From: Agelaius tricolor
Lineage: Eukaryota; Chordata; Aves; Passeriformes; Icteridae
Assembly: GCA_023055355.1 (NCBI GenBank)
Contig: JALJCS010000039.1
Location: 3,406,001 to 3,470,000 of the forward strand
Direction: 5' to 3'
Length of the DNA stretch: 64,000 nt
Below, piece by piece: positions 35,601-46,342 of the stretch. Position 1 is the stretch's first letter, and the number at the start of each line of letters is the position of its first letter. Below the pieces are notes generated by a model. The model was given only the letters and a program-made list of their open reading frames with translations, had not been told where the DNA came from and made no database searches. A program made the translations under genes and the position numbers.

Positions 35601-36560
35601 GCATTTTTCACATACCCCACTCTTATTCTTTGTAAATCATTTGGCTTGAGCAATATTTCTTATCTACTTGCATCTTCTGGACTATGCTGGCAAAATAAAA
35701 CAGGGGATTACACAAGGAAGAAATATAAAAACAGTTGTAACACATAAAATGAAAGATCTTAATTTCTTCTAATACATGACCCCACCAGCTAGGTTTTAAC
35801 AATGTTTTCTAATTCTTTTGGACCGCTACCTGGGTTATTATATGCATATATATATTTTTCTTCTTTGATTTCTTTTGCTTTTGCTAGAATGACTTTTCTG
35901 TGATCATCAATTTTCAACAGTCTGATATATTGAACTTTCCACAAACACTCCCTTCTTTGGCCAATAAATCATCTAAAGCCACCCTATTCTGATACACTAC
36001 AGGTTTTGTTTGGCTTAGCTGACTTGATATTAACTCTAATGCCTGGGCGGCTTTATTTGCTATTACTTCTATAACTGCTTGGAGTCTTGTAATACGGCTC
36101 AATAGATAATTTGGGGTCAAGACAGAGTTAAATTGCTGTGCTGGTTTTACCTTTTTGTTTACTATTTGTTTTTTTACCAAATCTTGAACCGTATCTTCAA
36201 GATTAAATGTAAAACAAATCCATCTCTCTCCTTTTAGACATCCAAATCTATTACCACTTTTTCCTACGTTTCTTGTAATCCAATAATTTACTCCATTTTG
36301 CCTACAGGTTCTTAATTTGGATGGATTATAACAGTGGCTGTTGACCTAGGTGTGTGTAATAAAAGAGGAACTTTGGTTTCTTTCCATGAGATGCTTTCTG
36401 TAGCATTTGTGACACAATCTTGCTGGTATCCCGAAAGGGAAAAGACAACAAATGAGTGCCAGAAACAGGAATAACAGAGGTCCAGTATGGTTTATACTCC
36501 CACCTCCCATGCCTGTGAGGTTGCAACCCACAGCAGGTGTATTTGATCTTCTCGGTGGCG
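35601..36560 (-). pseudogene. env: ERV env remnant, second minus-strand provirus
   Basis: Starts near 36535 with a hydrophobic leader (GPLLFLFLALICC) followed by a Cys-x2-Cys surface segment. An RTC...YWITRN segment and a KGERWICF motif lie near 36210-36320. The open piece 35914-36180 carries a heptad helix, QNRVALDDLLA and the start of a disulphide box. A TGA stops the frame where the paired second Cys of the box is expected. A TM-like hydrophobic anchor continues after the stop to about 35610. Most of the surface subunit is absent, so env is internally deleted as well as stopped. Confidence 0.75.
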
Positions 36561-37639
36561 ATATATAGAGGCCAATCTGGTCTTGCCCTCTATTTCCTTG
36601 TCACTTTCTCTTAACTAGATTCCAGGCAAATTGTTTTTGACACCCTTTAACTGTGGTCTCCTACTCTTCTTCAGGTATCTCTCATTCAACAGGCACTAAT
36701 AATTCCCATCCACAAAACAAAGTTATTACTTTAACACTTTTTGCAATAAGAGCATAAATTTTGTGAACCACAATACTAATTATTCTCACAATCCAAGCAT
36801 TTACTTATAACCCAGCTGGCATGTCCAGTATTGGAATGAATTAAATAAAGTTTACTAATGGAAATGGTAATTCCCTTTCTCCCCTGTACAATTCACAGGC
36901 TAAGGTCAGAATACAAAAACAGTCTTGATCCTTCTCTCTGAAGTATTCCTCCCCAAAGGAGATGTTTTATTCAGGCAGTGCTTGAAACCAGTGGTATAAG
37001 CATTGTCTTACTTCTTACTTCAGTGTTATTCTTTGTACATTTCTTGGATCATTTGGGTTTTTCTAAACTATTACCACTCAGTCCCCATTGGAAAGTCAGT
37101 TCGGTATCACCCAGTTTAAACGTGATAGTCCATTCTTCAGGTTTCTTCACAAGTCTTTTGATTCTGTTGACATTAATTCACCCTCTTTCCGTGATTCTGA
37201 TTGTTGCTTCAGTAGTACCTGGAAAGGACTTCTTAATAGCCTAGTAATAAAAGAAAGACAATACTGCATTAACTTCTAGCATTTGCTTTTCTTCCAAACT
37301 TTCTGGGTTTAGCTAAAAGCTTTCTCCAAGCAGCCTCTTCTTCTTCAATCTGGCTGTGCTAATAGCTGCAGAGGCAAACTCTTCTTTCTGTGACTTACAG
37401 TTAGTTAAATAAGAAAAGCCTGACCAATTTCAACACGAAATGTATCACATCTATTGCTTTTTACTTTTTGGGCAGCATTTAATTGTTTTAGCCTTACAAA
37501 CCCATTCTTCAGGAAAAAAGAAAACTTCTTTTTAACAGCAAACAAAACACACAAAAGAAAAAACTAAAAAAACTTCTTACTTAAGAAAAACAAACCACTT
37601 TGTGAGGTTTGGAGAGTCATCAATCTCTGCTTTGATTTT
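36561..37639 (-). other. AT-rich ERV interior, unassigned
   Basis: No firm gene. A minus-strand stretch near 37080-37250 reads as protein-like sequence with stops (a PEEWTITFKLGD segment) and could be a remnant of the same provirus. The open plus-strand frames here are shadows. Confidence 0.3.
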
Positions 37640-38110
37640 ATCTTTTAGTGCTAGCCCCGTCTCTTCACGGCCTTGCTGTCAATGCTGTTCTTCGCCCTTC
37701 CCCGGTGCTGCCACTTCGCTGCAGGGCCGGAGCAGGGGAGAGCAGCCACGGGCACGGGGACCCTGGGGGCAGCCTTGGGTCTCTTTTGCCCCCTCTCTCT
37801 CTCTTCTTCTCTCTCTTTCTCTTTCCTTCTCTCTCTTGGCCCACGAACCGGGGCCGACGCTGCCATCCTGGGCTCGGGACCCCGGCAGTCTGGGAGCCCC
37901 CCGGCAGTTCCGCCACGGAGCCAGCGCGCTCCTGGCCGGCAAACCTGTGTCCCCTGCTGCCAGCCCCGCCGCCGGGCCACCTCCATGGATCGGTGCCTGC
38001 CGCAGCCCCCGAGACCCCGCCGCTCGTAGGGAGCGGGCAGACACCTCCCAGCCCTGACAACCCCAAACTTGGCGTCCCCAGGTGCTCCTGACATTCTTTT
38101 TCTTTCTCTA
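37640..38110 (-). other. GC-rich block inside the second minus-strand ERV, possible leader
   Basis: An abrupt GC-rich island within AT-rich ERV sequence. On the minus strand it starts near 38090 with GTTTGGGGTTGTCAGGGCT. This loosely resembles a proline-type primer-binding site (TGGGGGCTCGTCCGGG). It then runs into a purine tract (plus-strand CTCTCTTTCTCTTT near 37795-37835). A retroviral 5' leader is my best guess; several open frames exist but none is recognised. Confidence 0.35.
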
Positions 38111-38781
38111 GCCAACTTACCCTCTTTTCTCGTCAAGGAGGGTCCATCCTGCTAAACCCTTTCTGAACCCCAGTTCTGCATTGAATAACCTCCTATCAAC
38201 CATGTGTTAAGACACTTCCCTGCCTTTCATGCAAAAAACCCGCATCCACACTCCTGCTCTCTTCTAGCACCAAGATGTCACCCCTCTACATTCTAACATC
38301 TCAGAGTTTGCTAACAACCCCGCTACTTCAACTTCTCTCTTTCTTTTCTTCTTACCTGTTTTTTTGTTTTTTTGTTTTTTGATTCAACACACCTCAGACA
38401 GTGCAAAGTGAACCTACATAATTTACTTCCAAAAGTAAGCTTAGAACATTCTTTTACTAGGATTGCAGTAGCTGTTATAACTTAAATACATACTGGCTAG
38501 CTGTGCCTTACTGGGTCTAACATCTTTGATATATAAGCTACTAGATATTTTTTACTCTTCTTCACTCCTGAATTAAAATTTTATGAGCTACTCCATTTTC
38601 TGTATTTATGTATAAATGATAAATGATTTTTCAAACAAGGGTAAGCTTAAAACTGGTACTTAGGCTAGTTTTTACTTAATTCTTTTAATTTAACAATATC
38701 TTCCTTGGTCTGTTTTATATCATCTCCTTCTGTCAATTATTTTTCATACACAAATTTTGCTACCTGTGTGTACCCCTCAAT
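38111..38781. other. AT-rich sequence, unassigned
   Basis: Between the GC-rich block and the pol fragment. It contains T-rich runs near 38360 and no coding resemblance. If the GC-rich block is a leader, an old LTR should lie here on the minus strand, but I cannot show its ends. Confidence 0.3.
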
Positions 38782-39568
38782 CTATAATCTATAATATTTC
38801 AATAATCTAGGTAATTTTCTGACCTCCCTCTTTGAAGAGGGAGGGAGAAGGAATAAAATTCTTGCAAATTTCTCATGGTTGGGTTTCCAGCTACTTTTAT
38901 TTATTAAGTGTCTAAGATATTTTACCACTGGGTAGTGAGTGTGAGTTCTTTTATTAACCTCCCTTAAATCTTGTACTAGTCTATAACTCCCATCAGACTT
39001 TACTGGGGGAATAGGGATATTATGAGGAGACATACAAGGTTCTAATGCCCCATCCTTTATTAGTCCTTCTATTACTGGCTTCAAACCTTCCCATCCTTCT
39101 AAAGATACAGGATACTGACGTACACGCATGGGACAATCTTCTCTCTCAATTGTAACCCTTATGGGGTTGATATTTAATCCTCCCCTATTTCCTTCTCCAG
39201 CCCAAACTTCTTTGTTGATTTTTTTTTCTTCATCCTCTTGGCCTAATTTTAAAACTCTAGCTGTCATTTTCCCATTTTCTGATATAACTCCTATTCTTAA
39301 TTGCACTTGTAAGACTCTTTCCAATAAATTGCTATCTGCCTCTGGGACCAATAAGACATCTCCCATCTAAATTCTAGTTTCTTCTCTCAATTACCACATC
39401 TTTAATGACCAGAAATGTAAAACTTTCTCTTTTTGCCTCTGTTACTTTCACTATATGTTTGCTCACACTGTAACTTTTTGGAACATATAACAGGCAGGTT
39501 CTCTCTGCCCCTGTGTCTATTACAAATTCTAATTCTTCTTCTTGGGGACCCACTTTTAAAGTTATCAC
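38782..39568 (-). pseudogene. pol: ERV protease and internally deleted reverse transcriptase
   Basis: 39374-39568 keeps a protease with an intact-looking DTGAE active-site motif. The open frame 38782-39366 starts in the protease-RT linker and reads into RT fingers (MRVRQYPV, MSPHNIPIPPVKSDGSYRLVQDLREVN). After HYPVV the frame jumps to RT connection sequence (YLRHLINK, KREVRKL). The palm with the catalytic box is missing although the frame stays open across the join near 38930. Class I (gamma-like) by motifs. It cannot encode an active polymerase. Confidence 0.8.
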
Positions 39569-40290
39569 AGGCTCCAGATGATATTTGTCCTCCCAAAAAA
39601 TTAGAGCTTATGACCTCCCTATTCCTCCTATGTGCCCATCTCTTTAAAGATTTTCAGATCTTCTGCTTACTTAGGACCATTTTCTTATTTCTTTTAAGGT
39701 TGTTTATCTATTTAGTTGGAGTTTCTTTTTTCTCCTCTAAAAGCTGTCCCTCAAAAACCTTTTGTTTTTGCATTTTGCCTTTGATATGCTGTCTCATTTA
39801 TTCCCTTGGTTATGTAATTACGATAATTATTCATGTATTTACACCCCTCCTCAATATTTTAACTTTATTTAGGAGGTACAGTTGACATTTTGTCTTCTCT
39901 GGGGGTCCCCATGGATTATCTTTTTCCTAAGCTTTTATTTCAGTTGCTCTGATTAATTACCTTTCTTCTTGAGAAAAATATTATTTTCATTACAGACCGC
40001 ATCTCTTCTCAAGTATAAATGTTTGGACCTAAAAATTGGTCTAATTGTTCAGCTATGCCAATGGAGTCTTCTAAATATCCTTTTTATTTATTTCTTAAAA
40101 TTTTAGACCTCAGAGGAAATCAAAGGAGCGTTTACAAACTCTGGTCCGTCCCTTCCTATGAGAACCTCTCTTAATGGAAATAGACTAATCCCTTTATCCC
40201 ATTCTTTTTGGATTTTTATCTTCTATAGCCTTTCTCCCATATTTTTAGGAAGAATCAGGAGAGGGCTTTCTTTGAACTTTTAGTGTTTCC
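39569..40290 (-). pseudogene. Possible gag tail of the second minus-strand ERV
   Basis: Upstream of the protease on the minus strand. A Lys/Arg-rich reading with stops is present near 39750-39850, but I find no intact zinc knuckle or capsid motif. Assigned by position only. Confidence 0.3.
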
Positions 40291-40373
40291 ATAAGGTAAT
40301 TCCTCAGAGTTCCCCTGAGCAGCCGGAGCTGTGGTTACCAAGGGAACGGAGCTCAGGGCAGGACGGGGGACTC

Positions 40374-40560
40374 GGCACAGCTCCGGCTCTGGGTGCTCCA
40401 AAGGCGGGGTCTGCAGGGGGAATCACCCGAGGGGATGGGCACAGCTCCGGGTCTGGGTTCTCCAAAGGCGGGGTCTGCAGGGGGAATCACCCGAGGGGAT
40501 CGGCACAGCTCCGGGTCTGGGTGCTCCAAAGGCGGGGTCTGCAGGGGGAATCACCCGAGG
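40374..40560 (+). repeat. 64-bp minisatellite, about 2.9 units
   Basis: Units begin GGCACAGCTCCGG at 40374, 40438 and 40502, period 64 bases, nearly identical. The array ends just before exon 11 of the MROH copy 3 remnant. It replaces the upstream exons. Confidence 0.92.
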
Positions 40561-40600
40561 CCTGGAGTAGTTGGTGCTTAGGACTTTTCCTTTCCTCCAG

Positions 40601-42161
40601 GACAACAGCCATGTGCAGCTGCTCTCCATTCAGCTCTTGGGCAAGGTGTTGGAGCTGGGAGTGGAAGAGAGGGAAAATCCTCTCAGGACAGTTGTGAGCC
40701 AGAGCCTGCTCCCTCTGTTCTTGCGCTGGCACCATGAGGACGTGCACGTGGCCGAGGTGAGGTTTGGTGTGATGCTGCCGCATCCCTGGCCGGGGGCTGG
40801 GCCACCTCCTGCCCCGGCGCCTGGCGGGCTCCAGCCTCCCCTGGCCTTGGCACAGGGAGCCGGCTGCCGTGTGACTCACCTGGGCTCTGGTGCCACCTGC
40901 GGCTCTCAGCTGCTCTGCAGGCGTCTGGCGAAGCCCTGCTTTGTGCCGCACGCTTCCTGAGGAGGAGGGATCTGGAGGAGCCGCTGAGGAAGAAGCGGCG
41001 GATGAAGTTGGCCGAGAGCCTGGTAAGGACAGCCCGGGAGCCCCAGCCGCAGGCTAGATTGGAGAAGCCCCCCCTGCCCCCGGTGCTCAGTGCGGGGGGC
41101 TGGCAGCTGCGCCCCCCACGCTGCTCGCTGCCCTGGGCCGTGCGAGCTGGCTGGGCCGGTGCCGGGTGCAGGGAGCGCCCGGCCGAGGGGCAGAGCCCAC
41201 GCCGAGCCTTCCCTGCTGCCGCTCCCCGCAGCTGCTGCAGGACGAGAGCCGAGCGGCCGAGCACCTGCACTGGGCCCTGCCACACCTGCAGAGCCCACAG
41301 AGGCCCCTACGAGAGGCGGCCGTCAGGTTCCTCGGTGAGCCAGCAGCCCGGCGCCCCTCCCCGCCTCCCGGCCCGGCCGCTGACCCGCTACAGCGGGAGC
41401 CGCGCCCGGGCCGCTGCAGCCCCGCCCGCCCTGGGCGCTGCCGCCGCCCTCCTGCAGCCGTGCCCTCGGCTGGCAGCGTGCGGCAGGGGCCCGGCACGAG
41501 CCCTGCCCGGCAGGAGGGCGTGTGGCCACAGGGCTGGCAGTGCCCGTGTCGGGCAGCTGTGCCGCCTGGCGCCGCCACATGCTCTGTCTTAACAGGGGTG
41601 GCCGGAGTGCTCATGATGGGGCAGAAGGAGGAGCTCCAGGTCCTCAGTCAGGGTGAGTCAGGGCAGCTGCGTGGCAGCGAGTACCGCCCGGGGGAGGGGG
41701 GGAGCAGCTGCAAATCCCGGCCCCGCAGCTACAATCCGTCACCGGGCTGCCCAGGGCTCTGCTCCCTGTGCACACCAGGGGCAGCGGGGGCACAGCCCGG
41801 AGACCATTTGGGGACACGTGGCGGATCCATGGCCAGCACCTTCCACCCAAAGCCCTTGTCTCCCGCTCCCTCCTGGCCATGGCGAGAGCCGGCCGGCATG
41901 GCCCTGGCAGGAGGCTTGCCTGGGATTCCCTCCATTTGCCTTCTGACCGTGGCTCTGTTCCTCTCTCTTCCAGCTCTTCAAGCCCTTAGGGAAGACGAGA
42001 GCCCATCCTACATGAACACATGGATTCAGATGAAATTCCAAAGAAGATCTGCAGAACTTTGTTTGTCTCCTGGACCAGATGTACCTGTACCGGCCTCCTT
42101 CGATGATTTCCAGTTGGGACCGCCTGCAGCTCCAGGCACGGCTCTGGCTGCTCTCAGCTGA
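40601..42161 (+). pseudogene. MROH-like gene copy 3, 5'-truncated (last five exons)
   Basis: Exons 40601-40756, 40921-41022, 41232-41334, 41596-41652 and 41974-42161 correspond to exons 11-15 of the other two copies, with the same sizes for 11-14 (156, 102, 103, 57) and GT-AG introns. The joined frame is open to a TGA at 42159-42161. Exons 1-10 are absent; ERV and minisatellite sequence occupies their place. The last exon shows ALQALREDESPS and then diverges. An alternative frame in its second half looks more protein-like (LDQMYLYRPP), hinting at an old frameshift. I call it a pseudogene because of the missing 5' part, though a truncated transcript is possible. Confidence 0.75.
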
Positions 42162-42288
42162 GCCTGTGCCAAGCTCCAGCAGCTCCTGCCATCTGTCTCC
42201 CTGTTGGCAGCTCGTTCCCTGCAGCCCTCAGGCCCTGCCCATGCCCTTTTTTTACCTCCCAGCTCAGCCCTTCGCTTCACTTTCCCTT

Positions 42289-42294
42289 AATAAA
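42289..42294 (+). promoter_or_regulatory. Poly(A) signal of MROH copy 3
   Basis: AATAAA 128 bases after the stop codon, followed by a GT-rich stretch (CTGTTTGTGTTTTTC), the usual downstream element. Confidence 0.65.
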
Positions 42295-42759
42295 CTGTTT
42301 GTGTTTTTCACTTTACCCGCGTCTCCGTGCAGCTGAAGCGGCGCGAAACCTGAGCCTGGGGACACGCAGGGCCCTGCTGCCGTTCTCCTCCCCGCTGTGT
42401 TCCGTGCACGGGCAGAGAGGAACAAGGGCAGCTCAGGCTGCAAAGGTCCCTGTCCCGCTGCTCCAGCTGCACAGCGGCGTGGAGGTAAAGGGCGTGCTGA
42501 GCACGCTGAAGGGGAAAAGGACCCCAGGTTTTAGAAGAGCCAACTCCAAACCCAGCCATGAGGGATTCCAGGCAGGCATCCGCTGAGGGCACAGGAGCTT
42601 GTAATGGCGGAAGTTTCCACCAAGAGCTTCCTGAAAGCACAGCGATGCTCCATCCCTACACAGGGACAGGAAGAGTGCAGGACAAGAGACCACCGTGGCC
42701 TAGCAGTGAGCTTTGGGTGTGCCGTAAAGCAAAAGAAGCAGCAGCGGCAGTGGAGTGGC
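42295..42759. other. MROH 3' flank, no gene
   Basis: 42300-42560 is related to the 3' flank of MROH copy 2 (read on its minus strand). The remainder shows no gene. Confidence 0.45.
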
Positions 42760-43343
42760 TGCGAGTCGGGGGCGCGACCGTCCCAGCGGCCGCAGAAGAA
42801 GGAGTCAGAACTCTTCAGTTCTTGCTCTCAAGGTTGTTTATTGTTTCTTATCTATAAATTCTTTCTTCTGGCCTGCCGAGGTCTGCTCAACAGGACAGAC
42901 AGAGGCACACTGACACCCTCAGTGTGGTGTTATCTTTTATACTAAAAACTACATGTACAATATTTATTATAACTTCCCAATACCTATCACCTATGTTAGA
43001 CAGTGAGCTTCTACTCTAAACCAATCTAAAAATGCCACCATCACAGCAGAAGTTGGAGACCAAGAAGAAGAAGGAGAAAGACTGGACAACACCCAGATTC
43101 CTCCATCTTGCCTCCTGAACCCCCATTCTAAAAATTCCCAAAAATCTATTTTTCACCCCATGACTAACTATTATTCTACTTACAATTTCATGGCCTGCAG
43201 ATCTTCATATAAGGTTGGTATTTTTTTCCATGGGTCAAAATCAAAGTCACAGGGGACTTGGGCTCTGTGCCAAGGTCTCTGAGCCCCCTGGGCAGGGGCT
43301 GGAGCCCTCCAGGGCAGCCTGAGGAATTTCCTGGGTTCTGACA
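42760..43343 (-). mobile_element. Solo LTR, family Y, copy 1 (minus strand)
   Basis: On the minus strand it begins TGTCAGAACCCAGGAAATTCC at 43343 and ends CTCGCA at 42760. An AATAAA signal (TTTATT near 42837 on the plus strand) lies in the 3' part. The second, truncated copy in the opposite direction is at 45825-46275. No matching target duplication is visible. Confidence 0.7.
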
Positions 43344-43855
43344 CTTACCAGTAACTCTGTGTGGGGATTTGCATCCCTTGTCAATAAGCCAAAGGAAAAC
43401 AATTTAAATGATGCCTTCACTTAGGCCAGGGATCTTGCCTCGAGTCCCTGAAGGTCTAAAGTTGATTTTCTCCCTGAAAATTCCTCAGTGCTGGCTGGAG
43501 ATCTGTGGATTCATTGAAGCTCTAGGCTGATCTTCTGGCTGGCTCTCCAATTTACTGCCACAAAATCTCCAAAATACTGGAACAAGACTCCTTAACACTA
43601 ATTTGGTTTAAAAAGGCATAATTTATTCCGGCCTGAGGTCACACAAAGGATACTCCTAACCATTCGTGCACACATGATTTTACAAGTAAGCAATTTACAT
43701 ATTACAATTTACCCATTACCATCAAGCCCAGATTCAGTCCTTGTTTTGTCTATTCCTACATTCTTGAGCCGGATGTCTTCTTCTCTTCCAACTGTTCTTG
43801 CTGGGAAAAGCAGTTTTTGTGTGCCTTGTTTCTCTGTTCACAGGCACAGTAAAAA
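43344..43855. other. No gene recognised
   Basis: AT-moderate spacer between LTR Y and the actinoporin-like remnant; no coding frame or repeat recognised. Confidence 0.4.
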
Positions 43856-44341
43856 CTAAATTAATCCCTTTGCTGTCACATAGCATGGAAGCCTCTCTCC
43901 AGCTTCCTTCCCTGAGCCCTCCTGCTCCTGCAGAACCACCCTGATAATGGATCTCCGTGTGCTGGACATGGTGGCTGTCACCTTGACGTGGCCAACACTC
44001 ACCTGGACGGGCTCCTGGCAGGTGTCCAGGGTGACGTGGCAGCACGCAGTGGTCCCGTTGGTGGTGAAGGACGTCCTCATCTGGGACAGGCGGTGGTAGG
44101 TGTCCTCCAACCTGCCCAGGTGAGCTTTGAGCAGGGACAGCTCCAGGCCCAGCTCCATGGCAAAGCCGTTGTAGTCCAGGGGGTTGGAGAAGAAGATGGC
44201 CACGGTGAAGGTGGGGGCCTCATAGCCCAGGACTCCACAAGAGCCGCGGAACAGGGGCTGGAGAACTGGCAGGTGTCAGAGGAGCCTGGGGGCACGCAGG
44301 GGCTGGGGGGGACGGAGCTGTGCCCGCTGTAGAAGTAGGTC
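43856..44341 (-). pseudogene. Actinoporin-like protein, last exon with a frameshift
   Basis: Vertebrates carry actinoporin-like genes related to the membrane-binding cytolysins of sea anemones; their role in birds is not known to me. On the minus strand an acceptor (CCCCAG) at 44342 opens a frame with TYFYSGHSSVPPSPC. A second frame continues with RGSCGVLGYE, FFSNPLDYN and VKVTATMS before a stop at 43856. Order and spacing match the conserved C-terminal half of the family, including the SNP-x-DYN motif. The two halves are in different frames, with a 1-2 base shift near 44250. Upstream exons are not found; a solo LTR has inserted 54 bases into the preceding intron. A pseudogene or an assembly base error are both possible. 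Confidence 0.65.
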
Positions 44342-44394
44342 CTGGGGAGGAGAAACGGGGCTGTGCCATCAGGGGAGGATGGTGAGACCACCAG

Positions 44395-44780
44395 TGTCAC
44401 AGACATCTTATATGAACAATCCTTTCCTTGGGATTTTTCCTCCTGAGAAGCTGAGAGGCCTCAGGAACAAAATGTAAACATTGATTATCTGCTGCTGTGG
44501 AATGCAACAGGTGCATCTGTGATTGGTCTCATAGTGTTATTTCTTATTCATGGCCAATCACAATCAGCTGGCTCAGACTCTCTATCTGAGACACAAGCTT
44601 TTGTTATTCATTCTTTCTTTTTCTATTCTTAGCTAGCCTTCTGATGAAATCCTTTCTTCTATTCTTTTAGTATAGTTTTAATATAATATATATCATAAAA
44701 TACTAAATCAAGCCTTCTGAACCATGGAGTCAGATCCTCGTCTCTTCCCTCATCCTAAGACCCCTCTAAACACAGTCACA
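44395..44780 (+). mobile_element. Solo LTR, family X, copy 2
   Basis: 386 bases, TGTCAC...GTCACA. It is flanked by a perfect 6-bp target duplication CACCAG at 44389-44394 and 44781-44786. It sits in the intron upstream of the actinoporin-like exon. Confidence 0.92.
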
Positions 44781-44932
44781 CACCAGGAGATGCTGGTGGA
44801 GCAAGTGGTAGGTGGTGGAACCAGCAGGAGACAGTCTCAGCACCACTGGGAGGTGCTGGGAGCACTGGGAGACAAGTAGGAGATTGACCAAGCACTAGGA
44901 GATGCTCCTACCGTGGGATGATGACCCCACCC

Positions 44933-45325
44933 TGTGGTGGTGTTCACAGGGGTCTCAGGACGAGGCAAGAAATGAGAATGTTGTTTATGTTTTAGAAGGC
45001 TGATTTATTATTTTATGATATAGATTACATTTAAAGAAAATGATATATTAAAACTTACTAAAAGAAGAGAAGATTTCATCAGAAAGCTAGCAGAGAATAG
45101 AAAAGAATAGAATGATAATAAAATCTGGTGACTGACCAGAGTCTGAGACAGCTGGACTGTGATTAGTTATTAATTAAAAACAATTACATGAGACCAATCA
45201 AAGATGCACTTGTTGCATTCCACAGCAGCAAATAATTATTGTTTACATTTTGTTTTTGAAGTCTCTCAACTTCTCAAGAGAAAAAATCTTAACAAAAAGA
45301 TTTTTCAGAAACTATGTCTGCGACA
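44933..45325 (-). mobile_element. Solo LTR, family X, copy 3 (inverted)
   Basis: 393 bases, reverse orientation relative to the other X copies, with TG...CA ends. A perfect 6-bp target duplication CCACCC is at 44927-44932 and 45326-45331. Confidence 0.92.
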
Positions 45326-45545
45326 CCACCCTGTCCTGGTTTGGAATGGGAGGAAAATTCAGGGAAGTGATGCAAAGCTTTTTGTGTAACTGACGGGCTG
45401 CTGAACCACTGAGAAGCTGGGCACAACTCTGTGAAACACACACATTAAAAACCAAAACCCCAAAAACTCTCTCTTTCCTTTCCAATCAACAAAACGCAGC
45501 AAACCCCAACCTCAACCCCCATCTCAACCAAACCAAGCCAAACAG

Positions 45546-45824
45546 TGTCACCGTGATATTTTATGGAATATTCCTTCACCAGGATTTCTTCTCCTGGGAA
45601 GCTGGGAAGCTTCAGCTTCTCCCTGTTTTGCTGCTTTGGAATGTGATTTGGAGGATTGTTTACCAGCATGGGAATTGTTTTAATTTAATCACCAATCCCA
45701 GTCCAGGTGTGTCAGGACTCTGGTCAGTCACAGGTTTTTATTATTCATTCTTTTCCAGCCTTCTGATGTATCCTTTCTCTTTCTTTAGTGTAGTTTTAGT
45801 ATATAATTTCTTTTAATATAATAT
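45546..45824 (+). mobile_element. Solo LTR, family X, copy 4 (3'-truncated)
   Basis: Starts TGTCACCG and follows the X family to the TATAATTTC...AATATAATAT region. It is cut off at 45824, where a family Y LTR begins. It is more diverged than the other copies, so probably older. Confidence 0.7.
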
Positions 45825-46275
45825 TGAGGGAACCCAGGAAATTCCTCTGGCTGCCCTGGAGGGCTCCAGCCCCTGCCCAGGGGGCTCAGAGACCTTGGCA
45901 CAGAGCCCAAGACCCCTGTGCCTTTGATTTAGCCCTTGAAAAAACAATTACCCACCTTTATAGGAAGAATTACAAGTCAGGAAAGTTTAAGTAGAATAAT
46001 AGTTAGTTTATCACGGGGTGAAAAATAGATTTTTGAGATTTTTAGAATGGGGGCTCGAAGTCCAAAGATAGAAGAATTTAAGTGCTCCTTGTCCTTCTTT
46101 CCTTCCTTCCTTCCTTCCTCCTTTCCTCCCTTCCTTCCTCTTTTAAGTGATGTTGGCATTTTTAGATTAGTTTAGAGTAAAAACTCACTGTCTAACATAG
46201 GTGATAAGTATTGAGAAGTTATTGTCAATAGTGTACACATAGTTTTTAGTATAAAAAGATAACACCACACAGTTC
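45825..46275 (+). mobile_element. LTR, family Y, copy 2 (truncated)
   Basis: Begins TGAGGGAACCCAGGAAATTCC at 45825 and matches the inverted copy at 42760-43343 up to about 46272 (ATAACACCACAC). The last part, including the AATAAA region, is missing. A CCTT-rich microsatellite lies inside at about 46095-46140. Confidence 0.7.
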
Positions 46276-46342
46276 CCCATGGTCCCTCACAGGCCCCTCA
46301 TGGCTCCCTCACAGTTGCCCAAGACCCCTCACAGCCCCTCAC
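46276..46342. repeat. CCCCTCACAG-type imperfect tandem repeat
   Basis: Loose repeats of CCCCTCACAG/CCCCTCATGG run from about 46276 to 46342. They resume after the inserted LTR at 46660-46705. Confidence 0.6.

Noticed and set aside
36978..37244. Hydrophobic plus-strand frame resembling a membrane protein
   Set aside because: AT-rich antisense of a minus-strand ERV; hydrophobic composition arises from T-rich codons.
37602..38136. Overlapping 120-160 codon frames on both strands
   Set aside because: GC-rich block with open frames in five phases and Arg/Pro-rich translations; no family resemblance.
43987..44003. A perfect CAG/GTGAGT splice donor inside the actinoporin-like exon
   Set aside because: The family sequence continues in frame across it (VKVTATMS follows), so it is more likely coding than a used donor.
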